From Verrucomicrobia bacterium 12-59-8 (GTDB lineage Bacteria > Verrucomicrobiota > Verrucomicrobiae > Verrucomicrobiales > Verrucomicrobiaceae), in assembly GCA_002279765.1 (NCBI GenBank), contig NCCR01000037.1:1-47194 (forward strand): 47,194 nt of DNA, read 5' to 3'. The notes beneath the pieces were generated by a model. The model was given only the letters and a program-made list of their open reading frames with translations. It ran no database searches and was not told where the DNA came from. The translations under genes were made by a program, and so were the position numbers. Of the stretch, positions 12,001 through 19,849 are shown piece after piece. Numbering within the stretch: the stretch's first letter is position 1; each line of letters opens with the position of its first letter.

Positions 12001-12221
12001 GGGCAATTATCATCAGTTACCACGGTGATCTTGCTTGGCGGGACCGGCTCCCGCCCAGGAACATTCGTGGAAACGAGCAGGCATGAGGTAAACATGATCA
12101 TGCACACCACCCGGCCGGGATGCCCGCCAGCGCCGGATAAAAAAACTCCTCGCAGCCTGGCAGCCAGTGCCGCAGCACTAGCTGAAAACCAAATGGAAAT
12201 GGGGTTGAGAGCTTCCATCAT
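9009..12221 (-). CDS. Hybrid histidine kinase with SBP_bac_3 periplasmic sensor
   Basis: A 1070-residue membrane kinase. Order: N-terminal hydrophobic signal or anchor (about 40-52), SBP_bac_3 ligand-binding domain (about 62-285, with VVTDDNCPPYVF, FDVIDAIFETDEHAAYLDF and [10 protein letters not shown]), one TM helix (about 294-315, ending LLVSWNWIL), PAS (335-450), PAS (452-570), PAS (575-685), HisKA with His near 708 ([14 protein letters not shown]), HATPase (about 790-930; [29 protein letters not shown]) and C-terminal receiver (about 950-1065; VVDDE, LTDMMMP, KPYTAE). The layout resembles BvgS/EvgS-type sensors, with the receiver directly after the kinase and no HPt. An output regulator is not encoded nearby. 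It is intact, and so serves as the template showing that the neighbouring copy is broken. The true start may be a later Met (residue 41 or 43). Confidence 0.92.
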   Translation of the reverse strand: MMEALNPISIWFSASAAALAARLRGVFLSGAGGHPGRVVCMIMFTSCLLVSTNVPGREPVPPSKITVVTDDNCPPYVFRSDEGKLQGINIDQWRVWEQRTGVTAEIHGMDLNDAVRRMRAGDFDVIDAIFETDEHAAYLDFGKPYTTVEVPIFFRSSISGINNLASLRGFPVAAKLGDTSVRMLQENNITPMMLFNNYEAIITAANERKVNVFVVDKTPAQYFLQKLGIESEFRMSAPVSIGEFHRAVGKGNAGLLQLVEKGFDDVGAWELAQIEKKWFGQTLDGHPYLRGLGYAALAAVSLVTLLVSWNWILAGQVRIRTRALQEREEQLRLCVKHSPAAIAMLDRDMNYLVVSLRWMEDYRLGEQSVTGRSHYDIFPEVPPRWKDIHRRCLAGAVEKSEDEKFVRADGAIDWIRWEIRPWHQADGVIGGIIIFSEDITTRKQAELTLRASEAEFRTLIESASDGILVSNTAGRLLEVNAAACQMLGQPRDELVRMGFVDIVASGEMVRILPEVARMGEGEVVRSEWQCRRKDGSLFPAEVGATLLPDGRLQCIMRDITQRKLAEEKIREQASLLDKARDAIIVCGPEEFRIHYWNRSAERLYGWQAGEVLDHSQLELLNRDAAQFLAVVKAVKEQGEWAGEMQQYDKDGRMVIVESRWTLIRDVQGRPKSILSINTDITERKKLEQQFLRSQRMESIGTLAGGIAHDLNNVLAPIMMSIELLKLQERSEQKQSILATIEGSARRGADMVKQVLSFARGVEGRQLAVQVGHLLKEIEKITNETFLKSIQVLSEIPSGLWVVQGDPTQIHQVLLNLCVNARDAMPNGGTLKLAARNLMLDEQCAAMIAGAKPGPYLHIQVEDNGTGMSPEVMERIFEPFYTTKELGKGTGLGLSSVVAIVKSHHGLVRVESELGEGTRFHVYLPAHMSEHAEVEVREQAELPRGNGELVLVVDDEAAVQQITKQTLETFGYRVLLAADGAEAVSLYSVHRAEVALVLTDMMMPVMDGPATIQVLMRMNPQICIVAASGMNAAGMEEKAAHAGVKNFIPKPYTAETLLKTLDTVLHGQCTA

Positions 12222-12291
12222 GATTCAAACGCGCTCCGGGAATGCAAGTGCCTTAAACCCAGCACCTTGTATGGCAATGAGGTTCATCAGT

Positions 12292-14385
12292 TTATAAGTC
12301 AGCAGCCGGCTGAGTACGCAGCACCGTGTGCAGCATTCGCAGCAGTGTTTCCGCCGTATAGGGTTTAGGAATGAAATGTTTGACGCCGGCAGTCGTGGCT
12401 TTGGCCACCATGTCTTTCACGCTCAGTCCACTGGCGGCGATGATGCGCACCTGCGGATTCATCCGCATCAGCACATGAATGGTCGCCGGTCCGTCCATCA
12501 CCGGCATCATCATGTCCGTCAATACCACCGCGATTTTCTCCTTGTGAGTGGCATACAGCGTCGATGCCTCCACCCCGTCAGCTGCCGGCAGCACCTGATA
12601 GCCAAAAGATTCCAAGGTCTGCCCGGTGATCTTCCGCACGGCTTCCTCATCATCAATGAGGAGGACCAGTTCGCCATTGCCCCGAGTCATTTCAGCCATC
12701 ACAGGTGGAGGCTGGCTCGTACTACTCCCCATTTGCGCAGGGAGATACACCTGGAACAGAGAGCCCTTGTCCTGTTCACTGGAAACACGGATAAAACCTT
12801 GATGGCTTTTGATGATGGCAAGTGCGGATGATAGCCCCAGGCCAGTGCCCTTGCCCAGCTCCTTGGTGGTGAAAAACGGTTCAAAGATGCGATCAATCAC
12901 TTCCGGCGGCATGCCTGTGCCGGTGTCTTGCAGTTCGATGAGCAGATAGGGGCCGTGCTTCGCCCCGGCGATCATCGCCGCACACTGTTCATCCAGCATA
13001 TGATTTCCTGCCCTGAGGCTGATGGCACCGCCGTTGGGCATGGCATCTCGTGCGTTCACGCACAAATTGAGCAGCATCTGGTGAATCTGCGTGGGATCAC
13101 CCATCACCACCCACAGATCAGCCGGAATGTCGCTGCTCACCCGGATGTTCTTCACAAACGTTTCATTGGCGATTTTTTCGATGCCTTTGAGCAGATGGCC
13201 TGCCTGCACCTCCACCCGCTGCCCCTCAACCCCCCGCGAAAACGAGAGCACCTGGCGCACCATGTCCGCTCCGCGTCTGGCGCTGTTTTCGATGGTCGCC
13301 AGCACCCCCAGGCGCAACGCATCCTGCTCCTGTAGTTTCAGCAGCTCGATGGACATCATGATCGGCGTCAGCGCATTGTTCAGATCATGCGCGATGCCGC
13401 CTGCCAGCGTGCCGAGGCTTTCCATGCGCTGCGCGCGCAGCAGTTGCTCCTCTACTTTTTTGCGTTCAGTGATGTCGGTGTTGACCGCCAGAATGCTGCG
13501 TGGCCGGCCAGCGGCATCACGCAGCAGCGTCCACCGTGCTTCGACGATCAGCTTGCGGCCGTCTTTGCATAGCTGCTGCATTTCCCCATCCCATTCCCCG
13601 GTTCGTAACACGCGGTCACACGCCTGCTGAAAAAATTCGCTGCACAGGTCTTTAAGCTCCGTCAGCAGGCGCCCGCCCGCTTCCGCCGCAGTCCAGCCAT
13701 ACAGCCGTTCCGCGCTCTTGTTCCAGTAGGTGACGCGGAGATCGAGCCCGCATACCAGAATGGCATCTCTGGACAAGTCGAGCAGGGAGGCCTTTTCGAA
13801 GGCTGCCTGCTGGGATGCCTCCAGCTCCTGCGTGCGCATTTTCACCCGCTGTTCAAGGTCTTGCAGATGTGATTTGGACTCTAACAGCAGCCGCGATTTT
13901 TCCGTCAGTGAAATGGCCAACTGCAGCACCTCGACGATGTCGAAGGGCTTCTTCAAAATGAGCATCCGGTCACGCGGCTTGATCTGCTCCTGCACCTCGC
14001 TCCAGCAGCAGTCTGCATAGGCGGTGCAGATTACGATCTGCATGTCAGGACATACCTGCCAGATCTGCCGTGTGGTCTCGATGCCGTCCCAGCCCGGCGG
14101 CATCCGGACATCGACGAAGGCCATGGCATAGGGCTGGCCCTCGGACAGCGCACGTTTGACCATCTGCAGGCCTTCCTCGCCTTGGGACGCGGCATCAATG
14201 GAGAAGGTCTGCGTAGAGGTCTGGGTCTGCAGCGGCGTGCCAAACAGCGCCGCTTCAGCCGCCTCCAGTGCGTCATCTACGGTGTTGGCAGGTGCCAGGA
14301 TTTTGCGGAAGTCATCATGAATGGAGCGGTTGTCATCAATGACAAGAATGCGCCGATTCGTGACTGTCTTGGTGGTATGCGTCAT
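12292..14385 (-). CDS. Hybrid histidine kinase with N- and C-terminal receiver domains
   Basis: A 697-residue soluble protein: an N-terminal receiver (acidic pair DD at 17-18, phospho-Asp in AFVDVRMPPGWDG about residue 92, Lys in ILKKPFD about 146), a coiled-coil linker (about 160-200), one PAS (about 200-310), HisKA (His about 333 in [14 protein letters not shown]), HATPase ([29 protein letters not shown]) and a C-terminal receiver ([21 protein letters not shown]). The N-terminal receiver is unusual in carrying an insert rich in T and Q (about residues 50-60). From the PAS onward it is closely similar to the two SBP-sensor kinases, implying duplication with replacement of the input module. 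With no membrane segment, it probably takes its input by phosphotransfer to the first receiver, plausibly from the kinase immediately upstream (7-bp gap). That pairing is inference. Confidence 0.92.
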   Translation of the reverse strand: MTHTTKTVTNRRILVIDDNRSIHDDFRKILAPANTVDDALEAAEAALFGTPLQTQTSTQTFSIDAASQGEEGLQMVKRALSEGQPYAMAFVDVRMPPGWDGIETTRQIWQVCPDMQIVICTAYADCCWSEVQEQIKPRDRMLILKKPFDIVEVLQLAISLTEKSRLLLESKSHLQDLEQRVKMRTQELEASQQAAFEKASLLDLSRDAILVCGLDLRVTYWNKSAERLYGWTAAEAGGRLLTELKDLCSEFFQQACDRVLRTGEWDGEMQQLCKDGRKLIVEARWTLLRDAAGRPRSILAVNTDITERKKVEEQLLRAQRMESLGTLAGGIAHDLNNALTPIMMSIELLKLQEQDALRLGVLATIENSARRGADMVRQVLSFSRGVEGQRVEVQAGHLLKGIEKIANETFVKNIRVSSDIPADLWVVMGDPTQIHQMLLNLCVNARDAMPNGGAISLRAGNHMLDEQCAAMIAGAKHGPYLLIELQDTGTGMPPEVIDRIFEPFFTTKELGKGTGLGLSSALAIIKSHQGFIRVSSEQDKGSLFQVYLPAQMGSSTSQPPPVMAEMTRGNGELVLLIDDEEAVRKITGQTLESFGYQVLPAADGVEASTLYATHKEKIAVVLTDMMMPVMDGPATIHVLMRMNPQVRIIAASGLSVKDMVAKATTAGVKHFIPKPYTAETLLRMLHTVLRTQPAADL

Positions 14386-14392
14386 GATCGGG

Positions 14393-16033
14393 TTAGTTCT
14401 CCAGCGGCAGAGTCAAGGTGAAGATGGCTCCCAGGCCTGGACCATCGCTGTGTGCTTTCAAAGTGCCTCCTAGCTCCCTGGCAGCCAGCGCTCCGCTGTG
14501 CAGGCCAAAACCATGGCCAAGCTTTTTGGTGGTGAAGCCATGGGAAAAAATCCGATCAAGGTTTTCCGGGGCGATGCCGGTGCCATTGTCGATCACGGCG
14601 ATCTCGAGCATTCCCTCCTGGTTTTGCACCACGCAAACTTTCATGCGCCGGTCGCCGTCACTGTGATCCAACGCGTGTTTGGCATTGCTCAGCAGGTTCA
14701 CCAGAATCTGCATCACCTTGTGCCGGTCCGTTTTCAATGGCGGCACTGGGGCAATTTCTCGCTCCACATTGACTTCATGACGGCTGAAACTGGCTGCGTT
14801 GATGCGGATGCTGTCCTCGACTAGGTCCGCCATTGAGAGGACTTCGACCACTCCCGTGCCACGTGCATAGCGCTGCTGCATCGCCACGATCTCCTTGATG
14901 TGATCGATGTTCTTCTGCAGCATTTCCATCTCCTGCAAAATGGCCTGCTGCGGCTCCGCCAGATGCGCCGCCAGCTTGAGCAGGTAGTCCGGCAGCATCT
15001 TGCCGCGCGGGTCTGTGGTGAGGAAGGCGGGCAGGTCCGCCGAGTGCTGCTGTAGCAGTTCCGCCACGTTCTTCAGACTACCGGTCCTGAACTCACGGAC
15101 TTTGCTGGTGGCAAGCTCAGCCGAGACACCGACACTGTTGAGCACGTTGCCTACATTGTGCAGCACGCTGGTGGCCACCTCGGCCATGCCTGCGAGACGG
15201 GAAGTTTCGAGCAGTTCCGCCTGTGTCCTGTTCAATTCGGTTGTGCGCTCTACCACCTGGCGCTCGATTTCAAAGTTGCTGCCCTCGAGCGTGGCACGAC
15301 GCAGCGCGATCTCGGACATTTCCCGCAGCATCCGGTGAATGGCGAAGATCAGAATGACGTCTTCAAACAGCACCCAGCCGGCATGTTCCACCCAGCGCCA
15401 AGAGCTGGCGGCTAGCACCCCGAACACGGATTGCGGCCAGAAGAGGCCGCGTAGCAGATGATCTCCTGCCACCACTACGGTGGCCGTCGCCAGCACACGC
15501 CAGTCGCGATAAAAAGCAAGAAAAGCCAAGGAACCAAAGATGTGAAAGTGGGTCTCAATACGCCCGCCGGTCAGGTGGATCAACAATGCAGATGTCAGCA
15601 TCTGGGCAGCTGCAATGACATGGCGGGTCACGGCCAGTCCAGGATGCCTCCAGGCCAGCCACACTGGAAAACCGCTAATCACGCCACCGAGCAGCACTGC
15701 GGCCCAGACATGGATGTGGACCTGGCTTGAGTCCCCGATCCAAGTCAGGGGAGAAATCACCAAGGCGGCTGCAATGCCCGCCAGCCATTGAACGATCATC
15801 AGCCCGGCAAACAGTTGGTCCGTGTGCCGGTGCAGGTCGTTCTCGGCGGCACGAAACAGCGTCAAAGCGCGACGTTGCAACGCGGAGTCCGGCAGTGGCG
15901 CTGGATAAACCGCAGCGTCACCCACCTGAGCGCAGGTTTGATGGCGCGGTTCGTGGAACTTGGCACGTAGCAACGCCGTGGTTTGCTTCAGCGCGTGATC
16001 TTGAGGCAGTGTGTTCGCGGCTATGGCTGACAT
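14393..16033 (-). CDS. Multi-TM membrane histidine kinase
   Basis: A 546-residue kinase starting at ATG 16031-16033, which overlaps the end of the RedB-like gene by 13 bp; a longer in-frame start at 16126 would overlap it further. About six hydrophobic segments lie between residues 74 and 235, including one with the His-rich sequence RIETHFHIFGSLAFLAFYRDW. A coiled coil follows (about 240-285), then an atypical phospho-His region VLHNVGNVLNSV (His about 292), an N-box LLSNAKHALD, G1 box DNGTGIAPE, an F-box-like FSHGFTTKK and a G2 box GHGFGLHSGALA. The HNVGNVLNS type of H-box is known in other membrane kinases and is distinct from that of the neighbouring three. It has no receiver, so its phosphate acceptor may be the N-terminal receiver of the next gene, 7 bp downstream. 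The signal sensed is unknown; membrane or redox-linked sensing is a guess from context. Confidence 0.88.
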   Translation of the reverse strand: MSAIAANTLPQDHALKQTTALLRAKFHEPRHQTCAQVGDAAVYPAPLPDSALQRRALTLFRAAENDLHRHTDQLFAGLMIVQWLAGIAAALVISPLTWIGDSSQVHIHVWAAVLLGGVISGFPVWLAWRHPGLAVTRHVIAAAQMLTSALLIHLTGGRIETHFHIFGSLAFLAFYRDWRVLATATVVVAGDHLLRGLFWPQSVFGVLAASSWRWVEHAGWVLFEDVILIFAIHRMLREMSEIALRRATLEGSNFEIERQVVERTTELNRTQAELLETSRLAGMAEVATSVLHNVGNVLNSVGVSAELATSKVREFRTGSLKNVAELLQQHSADLPAFLTTDPRGKMLPDYLLKLAAHLAEPQQAILQEMEMLQKNIDHIKEIVAMQQRYARGTGVVEVLSMADLVEDSIRINAASFSRHEVNVEREIAPVPPLKTDRHKVMQILVNLLSNAKHALDHSDGDRRMKVCVVQNQEGMLEIAVIDNGTGIAPENLDRIFSHGFTTKKLGHGFGLHSGALAARELGGTLKAHSDGPGLGAIFTLTLPLEN

Positions 16034-16713
16034 AAGGTGCATTCTTCCGTGGTGGTTTTCCATCCGAGGGCACAGCCGAAAACGGGGGCACTGGCAGGAA
16101 GCGTGGTTTTTTGCTTTAACAGACACTCAATGGCATCCCTCCCGGGATTATCCCCGGCATGGCCCCGTGAGAGGGTGATGCCTCCTTGGAAAATCAGCCT
16201 GCCACCGGCATCATAGAGCAGCGTCTGGCCCGATGTTGCCGCCTGAAAGCGGCGGGCTTCTACACCATCATGATCGACATTCACCTGCACACCTGGAATG
16301 TTGGCCCCGGTTCGCCAGAGGTCGGCTTTCACCCACTCCTCGGCCCTGCCCTCTGGCTGGATGAACCACACCTGCGCGCTGAGCAATCCCTGGCAGTGCG
16401 CCATGAGCCGCTCCAGTTCGCCTAGGGTCGCACGGGAGCAAGAGCACTGCGGATGAATGAACATCACCAGCTTTGACAGACCCGGATCTCGTTTCATCCG
16501 ACTGGTTTCCGGCCATTGTTCCGGTGGGTTGCCAGCCACGCCGGCGGTATGAGAATACTGCGCCATCAGCATGCTGCCCGTGAGCACCAGCAGGAGCCAG
16601 ATCACGGCAATAGCGCTGATTTTCAATGCGGCAGAGCCACGGCACCTTTGCCCTTGCACCGTGTCGGGTGAGGGTGTCGAAGGCGACGGATTTGGAAAAA
16701 CAGGGCCAATCAC
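16021..16713 (-). CDS. RedB-like membrane-anchored thioredoxin-fold protein
   Basis: A 230-residue protein with a Pro/Ser-rich N-terminus, one TM helix (about 30-52, ISAIAVIWLLLVLTGSMLM) and a periplasmic domain. The segment LVMFIHPQCSCSRATLGELERL has a C-S-C arrangement (CSCSR) where a thioredoxin fold would carry its redox cysteines, and ALLYDAGG-like and GGITLSRGHAGDN segments follow. This pattern matches proteins annotated 'RedB' in Planctomycetes and related groups; their function is not established. The C-terminus holds more cysteines (FGCAL, ECTLCQP). It sits between a small lipoprotein and a membrane kinase whose start overlaps this gene, so translational coupling is likely. The start is GTG at 16711-16713; later GTG codons are also possible, but all retain the TM helix. 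A redox-sensing partnership with the kinase is inference. Confidence 0.7.
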   Translation of the reverse strand: MIGPVFPNPSPSTPSPDTVQGQRCRGSAALKISAIAVIWLLLVLTGSMLMAQYSHTAGVAGNPPEQWPETSRMKRDPGLSKLVMFIHPQCSCSRATLGELERLMAHCQGLLSAQVWFIQPEGRAEEWVKADLWRTGANIPGVQVNVDHDGVEARRFQAATSGQTLLYDAGGRLIFQGGITLSRGHAGDNPGRDAIECLLKQKTTLPASAPVFGCALGWKTTTEECTLCQP

Positions 16714-16826
16714 CCCTAAACATAAGGGGAGGTGCCAACGCCCCCCAACTAAGCCATGCCTTATTTAATATGGCCGAACCGCTTAGCCATCTGCTAGAGC
16801 AGCGAACTTTCCCATTCTGGTCTTAG

Positions 16827-17072
16827 TTACTGATTGATTTCCAACGCCATATCATCGTTTGCCGGCATCGCGCTGGAGCGCGGACTGCGCAGCGCACGGT
16901 CACCGTTGAAGCTTTCACTGTGTGCATGTTTGTAGCCGGCCGGATCAATCGTCTGCCAGAGGCGGTCCATTCTTTCGCTGGAACACCCGGTCAGGTGGAG
17001 AACGGCCAGCAACCCCGGCAGCAGAAGAAGACGCTGCAAACTATGAGAGGGAAGAGTTTGGAAAGCTTTCAT
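16827..17072 (-). CDS. Small lipoprotein
   Basis: An 81-residue protein with a lipoprotein signal: basic and polar start (MKAFQTLPSHSLQR), hydrophobic core LLLLPGLLAVLH and lipobox LTGC with the modified Cys about residue 30. The mature chain of about 50 residues is polar (SSERMDRLWQTIDPAGYKHAHSES...) with no recognised domain. Small lipoproteins of this kind next to a RedB-like gene recall arrangements I associate with other PVC genomes, but I cannot name a family. About 113 bp separate it from the RedB-like gene, so it may be the first gene of the signalling operon. An outer-membrane or periplasmic location is inferred from the lipobox; residue +2 is Ser, which favours the outer membrane under the E. 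coli rule. Confidence 0.65.
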   Translation of the reverse strand: MKAFQTLPSHSLQRLLLLPGLLAVLHLTGCSSERMDRLWQTIDPAGYKHAHSESFNGDRALRSPRSSAMPANDDMALEINQ

Positions 17073-17089
17073 CAGTGCAGTTGTTGGGG

Positions 17090-17797
17090 TTATTTCTGTC
17101 CGTAGTACGCCCCCGGTCCGTGTTTGCGCAAATGATGCTTTTCCAGGATGTACTCAGGAATCGAGCCCATGGCAGGGTTCAGCATGGCAGCACCCAGAGC
17201 CATATGCGCGCACATTTCCAGGGCGATGCCGTTCTTCAGTGAATCCATGGCGTTTTTGCCAAAGGTAAACGGCGCGTGGTGGAGCTGCAGGACAGCGGGC
17301 ATTTCGAGCGGGCTTAGCTTTAACTCGCGCAACCTCTCTACGATGGCGACGCCGGTGAAATGTTCATAGTCCTCGGCCACCTCCTCAGGGGTAAGCGCGC
17401 GCACCAATGGGACCGTGCCGTGAAAGTGGTCCGCGTGCGTGGTGCCGAAACAGGGAATCTCGCGACCCGCCTGCGCAAACATCGTGGCATGCAGGCTGTG
17501 CGTGTGCGTGATGCCACCGATCTCGGGAAATTCACGGTAGAGCGCGAGATGCGTCTTCGTGTCGGACGAGGGCCGCAGTCTGCCCTCCACGATCTGGCCT
17601 TCAAGGTCGAGAACAACTACGTCAGCGGGTGTGAGTTCCAAATAATCCACGCCGCTCGGCTTGATGGCCCACAGTCCGGAGGCACGGTCGATGCCGCTCA
17701 CATTGCCCCAGGTCAGGCGGACGAGGCCGCTGGGTTCCAAGGCACGGTTGGCTGCACAAACTTGTTCGCGGAGATCTTCGAGGGTCATCAGCGGCAT
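17090..17797 (-). CDS. araD: L-ribulose-5-phosphate 4-epimerase
   Basis: A 235-residue class II aldolase/epimerase family enzyme that converts L-ribulose-5-phosphate to D-xylulose-5-phosphate. Motifs: RLTWGNVSGIDRASGLWAIK (phosphate and substrate side), VVVLDLEGQIVEG, SSDTKTHLALY with the conserved Asp, the metal ligands in GGITHTHSLHATMFAQ (His 98 and 100), the Asp of TTHADHFHGTVP, and a downstream His in QLHHAPFTFGK. Length and C-terminal YILEKHHLRKHGPGAYYGQK agree with AraD. The start is ATG 17797; ATG 17788 (MTLEDLREQV) is equally possible. No araA or araB is in the window, so it may serve a general pentose route. It ends 18 bp before the lipoprotein start on the same strand, but a functional link with the signalling genes is not evident. 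Confidence 0.93.
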   Translation of the reverse strand: MPLMTLEDLREQVCAANRALEPSGLVRLTWGNVSGIDRASGLWAIKPSGVDYLELTPADVVVLDLEGQIVEGRLRPSSDTKTHLALYREFPEIGGITHTHSLHATMFAQAGREIPCFGTTHADHFHGTVPLVRALTPEEVAEDYEHFTGVAIVERLRELKLSPLEMPAVLQLHHAPFTFGKNAMDSLKNGIALEMCAHMALGAAMLNPAMGSIPEYILEKHHLRKHGPGAYYGQK

Positions 17798-17913
17798 GAA
17801 AGCCCAAACGTCTTACAAATCCAGCAACATAAACCGGCCTGTGTGGCGTTAATACATTGATCCTTGCAGGTTGACGTGGGGAACGCTCCAGTTGACCAGT
17901 ACCTCTTACACTC

Positions 17914-18915
17914 ATGCCCGCCTCCGCCGCTCCCACCACCGTTCCTGATCAGGAAGCCATCGCTAGAGCCTCCTCTTGGGTGGCTCCGCTCCGAACCGAA
18001 ATCGCCCGCGTGCTTATAGGCCAGACCGCCCTGGTGGATCGCCTGCTGGTGGCTCTGCTGACCAACGGTCACGTGCTACTGGAAGGTGTGCCGGGCATCG
18101 CCAAGACACTGGCCGTGCGCACACTCTCAGGAACGTTGAAAGCCAAGTTCCAGCGTATTCAGTTTACCCCCGACCTGCTGCCTGCGGATGTCATCGGCAC
18201 CATGGTGTATCATCCGAAAGACGGCACCTTCACCCCGCGTCTGGGCCCGATTTTTGCCAACCTGGTGCTGGCGGACGAAATCAACCGTGCCCCGGCCAAG
18301 GTCCAGAGCGCCCTGCTCGAAGCCATGCAGGAACGGCAGGTCACCATCGGCGAAAACACCCATAAACTGCCCGATCCTTTCATGGTGCTGGCCACGCAAA
18401 ACCCCATCGACCAGGAGGGCACCTACACGCTGCCTGAAGCACAGCTTGACCGCTTCCTGCTTAAAGTCCGTGTCACATACCCGACGCCGGTCGAAGAACG
18501 CATGGTGCTCGATGCCATGGCCACTTCAGCTCCCAAGCTCGATGTGAGCCAGGTCACCGACATCACGGCCATCAGCGCCAGCCGCGTGGTGGTGAATGAC
18601 CTCTTCATGGACGAAAAAATCCGCGATTATATCGTCGCCCTGATCCACGCCACTCGTCATCCTGATGCGCTGGCCCCGCATTTGAAACTGCTCATCCGCT
18701 GTGGTGCCTCGCCGCGCGGCACGATCAATCTGGCCCTGGCCGCCAAGGCGCTGGCCTTCCTCAACGGTCGCAACTACGTCATCCCGCAGGACATCAAGGA
18801 CCTTGCACCGGACATCCTGCGCCACCGCATTCTGCTGTCTTATGAAGCCGAGGCGGAAGGTGTGACCACGGATGATGTGGTCCAGACACTCCTCGACAAG
18901 CTGCCGGTTCCTTAA
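17914..18915 (+). CDS. moxR: MoxR-family AAA+ ATPase
   Basis: A 333-residue cytosolic AAA+ ATPase of the MoxR class, which acts with VWA-domain partners as a chaperone-like machine. Walker A is GVPGIAKT (about 58-65), Walker B is LVLADEINRAPAKVQ, sensor 1 lies in VLATQNPIDQEGTYTLPEAQLDRF, and the C-terminal lid carries GASPRGTINLALAAKALAFLNGR (sensor 2 Arg). It is the first gene of a plus-strand operon that continues with DUF58, DUF4381, BatA, BatBC and BatDE, the usual MoxR-Bat order. The ATG at 17914 follows a 116-bp region divergent from araD, which should hold the operon promoter; I could not identify clear boxes. In other bacteria the cluster is linked to aerotolerance, envelope stress and fitness; the exact role here is inferred. 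Confidence 0.95.
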   Translation: MPASAAPTTVPDQEAIARASSWVAPLRTEIARVLIGQTALVDRLLVALLTNGHVLLEGVPGIAKTLAVRTLSGTLKAKFQRIQFTPDLLPADVIGTMVYHPKDGTFTPRLGPIFANLVLADEINRAPAKVQSALLEAMQERQVTIGENTHKLPDPFMVLATQNPIDQEGTYTLPEAQLDRFLLKVRVTYPTPVEERMVLDAMATSAPKLDVSQVTDITAISASRVVVNDLFMDEKIRDYIVALIHATRHPDALAPHLKLLIRCGASPRGTINLALAAKALAFLNGRNYVIPQDIKDLAPDILRHRILLSYEAEAEGVTTDDVVQTLLDKLPVP

Positions 18916-18928
18916 CGCTGCCCACTCC

Positions 18929-19849
18929 GTGAACCGGGAAACTGCGCAGAACGACAACGACGCCAGAATCACGCGCATCCTCAAGCGCGTGCGGCGCATT
19001 GAGCTGCTCACGCGCGGCATGGTGAAAGAGATGCTCGGTGGCCAGTACCACTCCCGCTTCAAGGGTCAGGGCATTGAGTTTGATGACTTTCGTGAGTACC
19101 AGCCCGGTGACGACGTGCGCTTCATCGACTGGAACGTCACCGCGCGCATGAACGACCCCTTTGTGCGCAAGTATGTCGAGGAACGCGAACTGACGGTGAT
19201 GATCTGCGTCGATGTCAGCGGTTCCGGTGATTACGGCAGCCAGGAAGACTCGAAACGTGAACGTGCGGCGGAGATTGCAGCGGTGTTCGCTTTCAGCGCC
19301 GTGCAGAACCAGGACAAGGTGGGGCTCACGCTCTTTTCCGACGGCATCGAACACTACCTGCCGGCTCGCAAAGGTGCCTCCCATGCATTACGCATTCTTC
19401 GCGACATTTTAGACATCGAACCCAAACGGCACCGCACGGACATCAAGCCTGCGCTTGATCTTGCGCTTCAACGCATCGCTCATCGGGCGTTGGTGATCCT
19501 GGTCTCAGACTTCATCACCCCTGACCATGCCTGGGAGAAAAGCCTGCGGGCGGTCGCCGCCAAACATGACGTTGTGGCGGCGCAGATCCTCGACCCGCGT
19601 GAAATCACGCTGCCAGACGCAGGCCGCGTCTGCCTCGAAGACCCGGAGACCGGGGAGCAAATTCTCGTCAATACTTCCCACCCCGCAGTGCGGGAGCAGT
19701 ATGAAGAACGCGTGGCGGAACGGCAGGACGCATTGGTACACCTGCTGCGCCGCTGCGGCGTTGAACGAATCACCATACGAACTGACGAAGACTACGTGCC
19801 TGCTTTGAAGGCGTATTTCCGTTCACGCAAAAGGAGGAAGCGCGGATGA
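18929..19849 (+). CDS. DUF58 protein (VWA-like), Bat operon partner
   Basis: A 306-residue protein with the DUF58 hallmark segment GQGIEFDDFREYQPGDDVRFIDWNVTAR (positions about 50-77), followed by a VWA-like domain with MICVDVSGSGDYG (MIDAS D-x-S-x-S), VGLTLFSDGIEHYLPARKG and LVILVSDFITPDH. It is believed to work as a VWA partner of the MoxR ATPase. No membrane segment is seen. I favour GTG at 18929, 13 bp after the moxR stop; an in-frame ATG at 18872 would give a 19-residue extension inside moxR. Neither has a strong ribosome site. Its last codons contain an AGGAGG that serves the next gene, with which it overlaps by 4 bp (ATGA). Confidence 0.92.
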   Translation: MNRETAQNDNDARITRILKRVRRIELLTRGMVKEMLGGQYHSRFKGQGIEFDDFREYQPGDDVRFIDWNVTARMNDPFVRKYVEERELTVMICVDVSGSGDYGSQEDSKRERAAEIAAVFAFSAVQNQDKVGLTLFSDGIEHYLPARKGASHALRILRDILDIEPKRHRTDIKPALDLALQRIAHRALVILVSDFITPDHAWEKSLRAVAAKHDVVAAQILDPREITLPDAGRVCLEDPETGEQILVNTSHPAVREQYEERVAERQDALVHLLRRCGVERITIRTDEDYVPALKAYFRSRKRRKRG

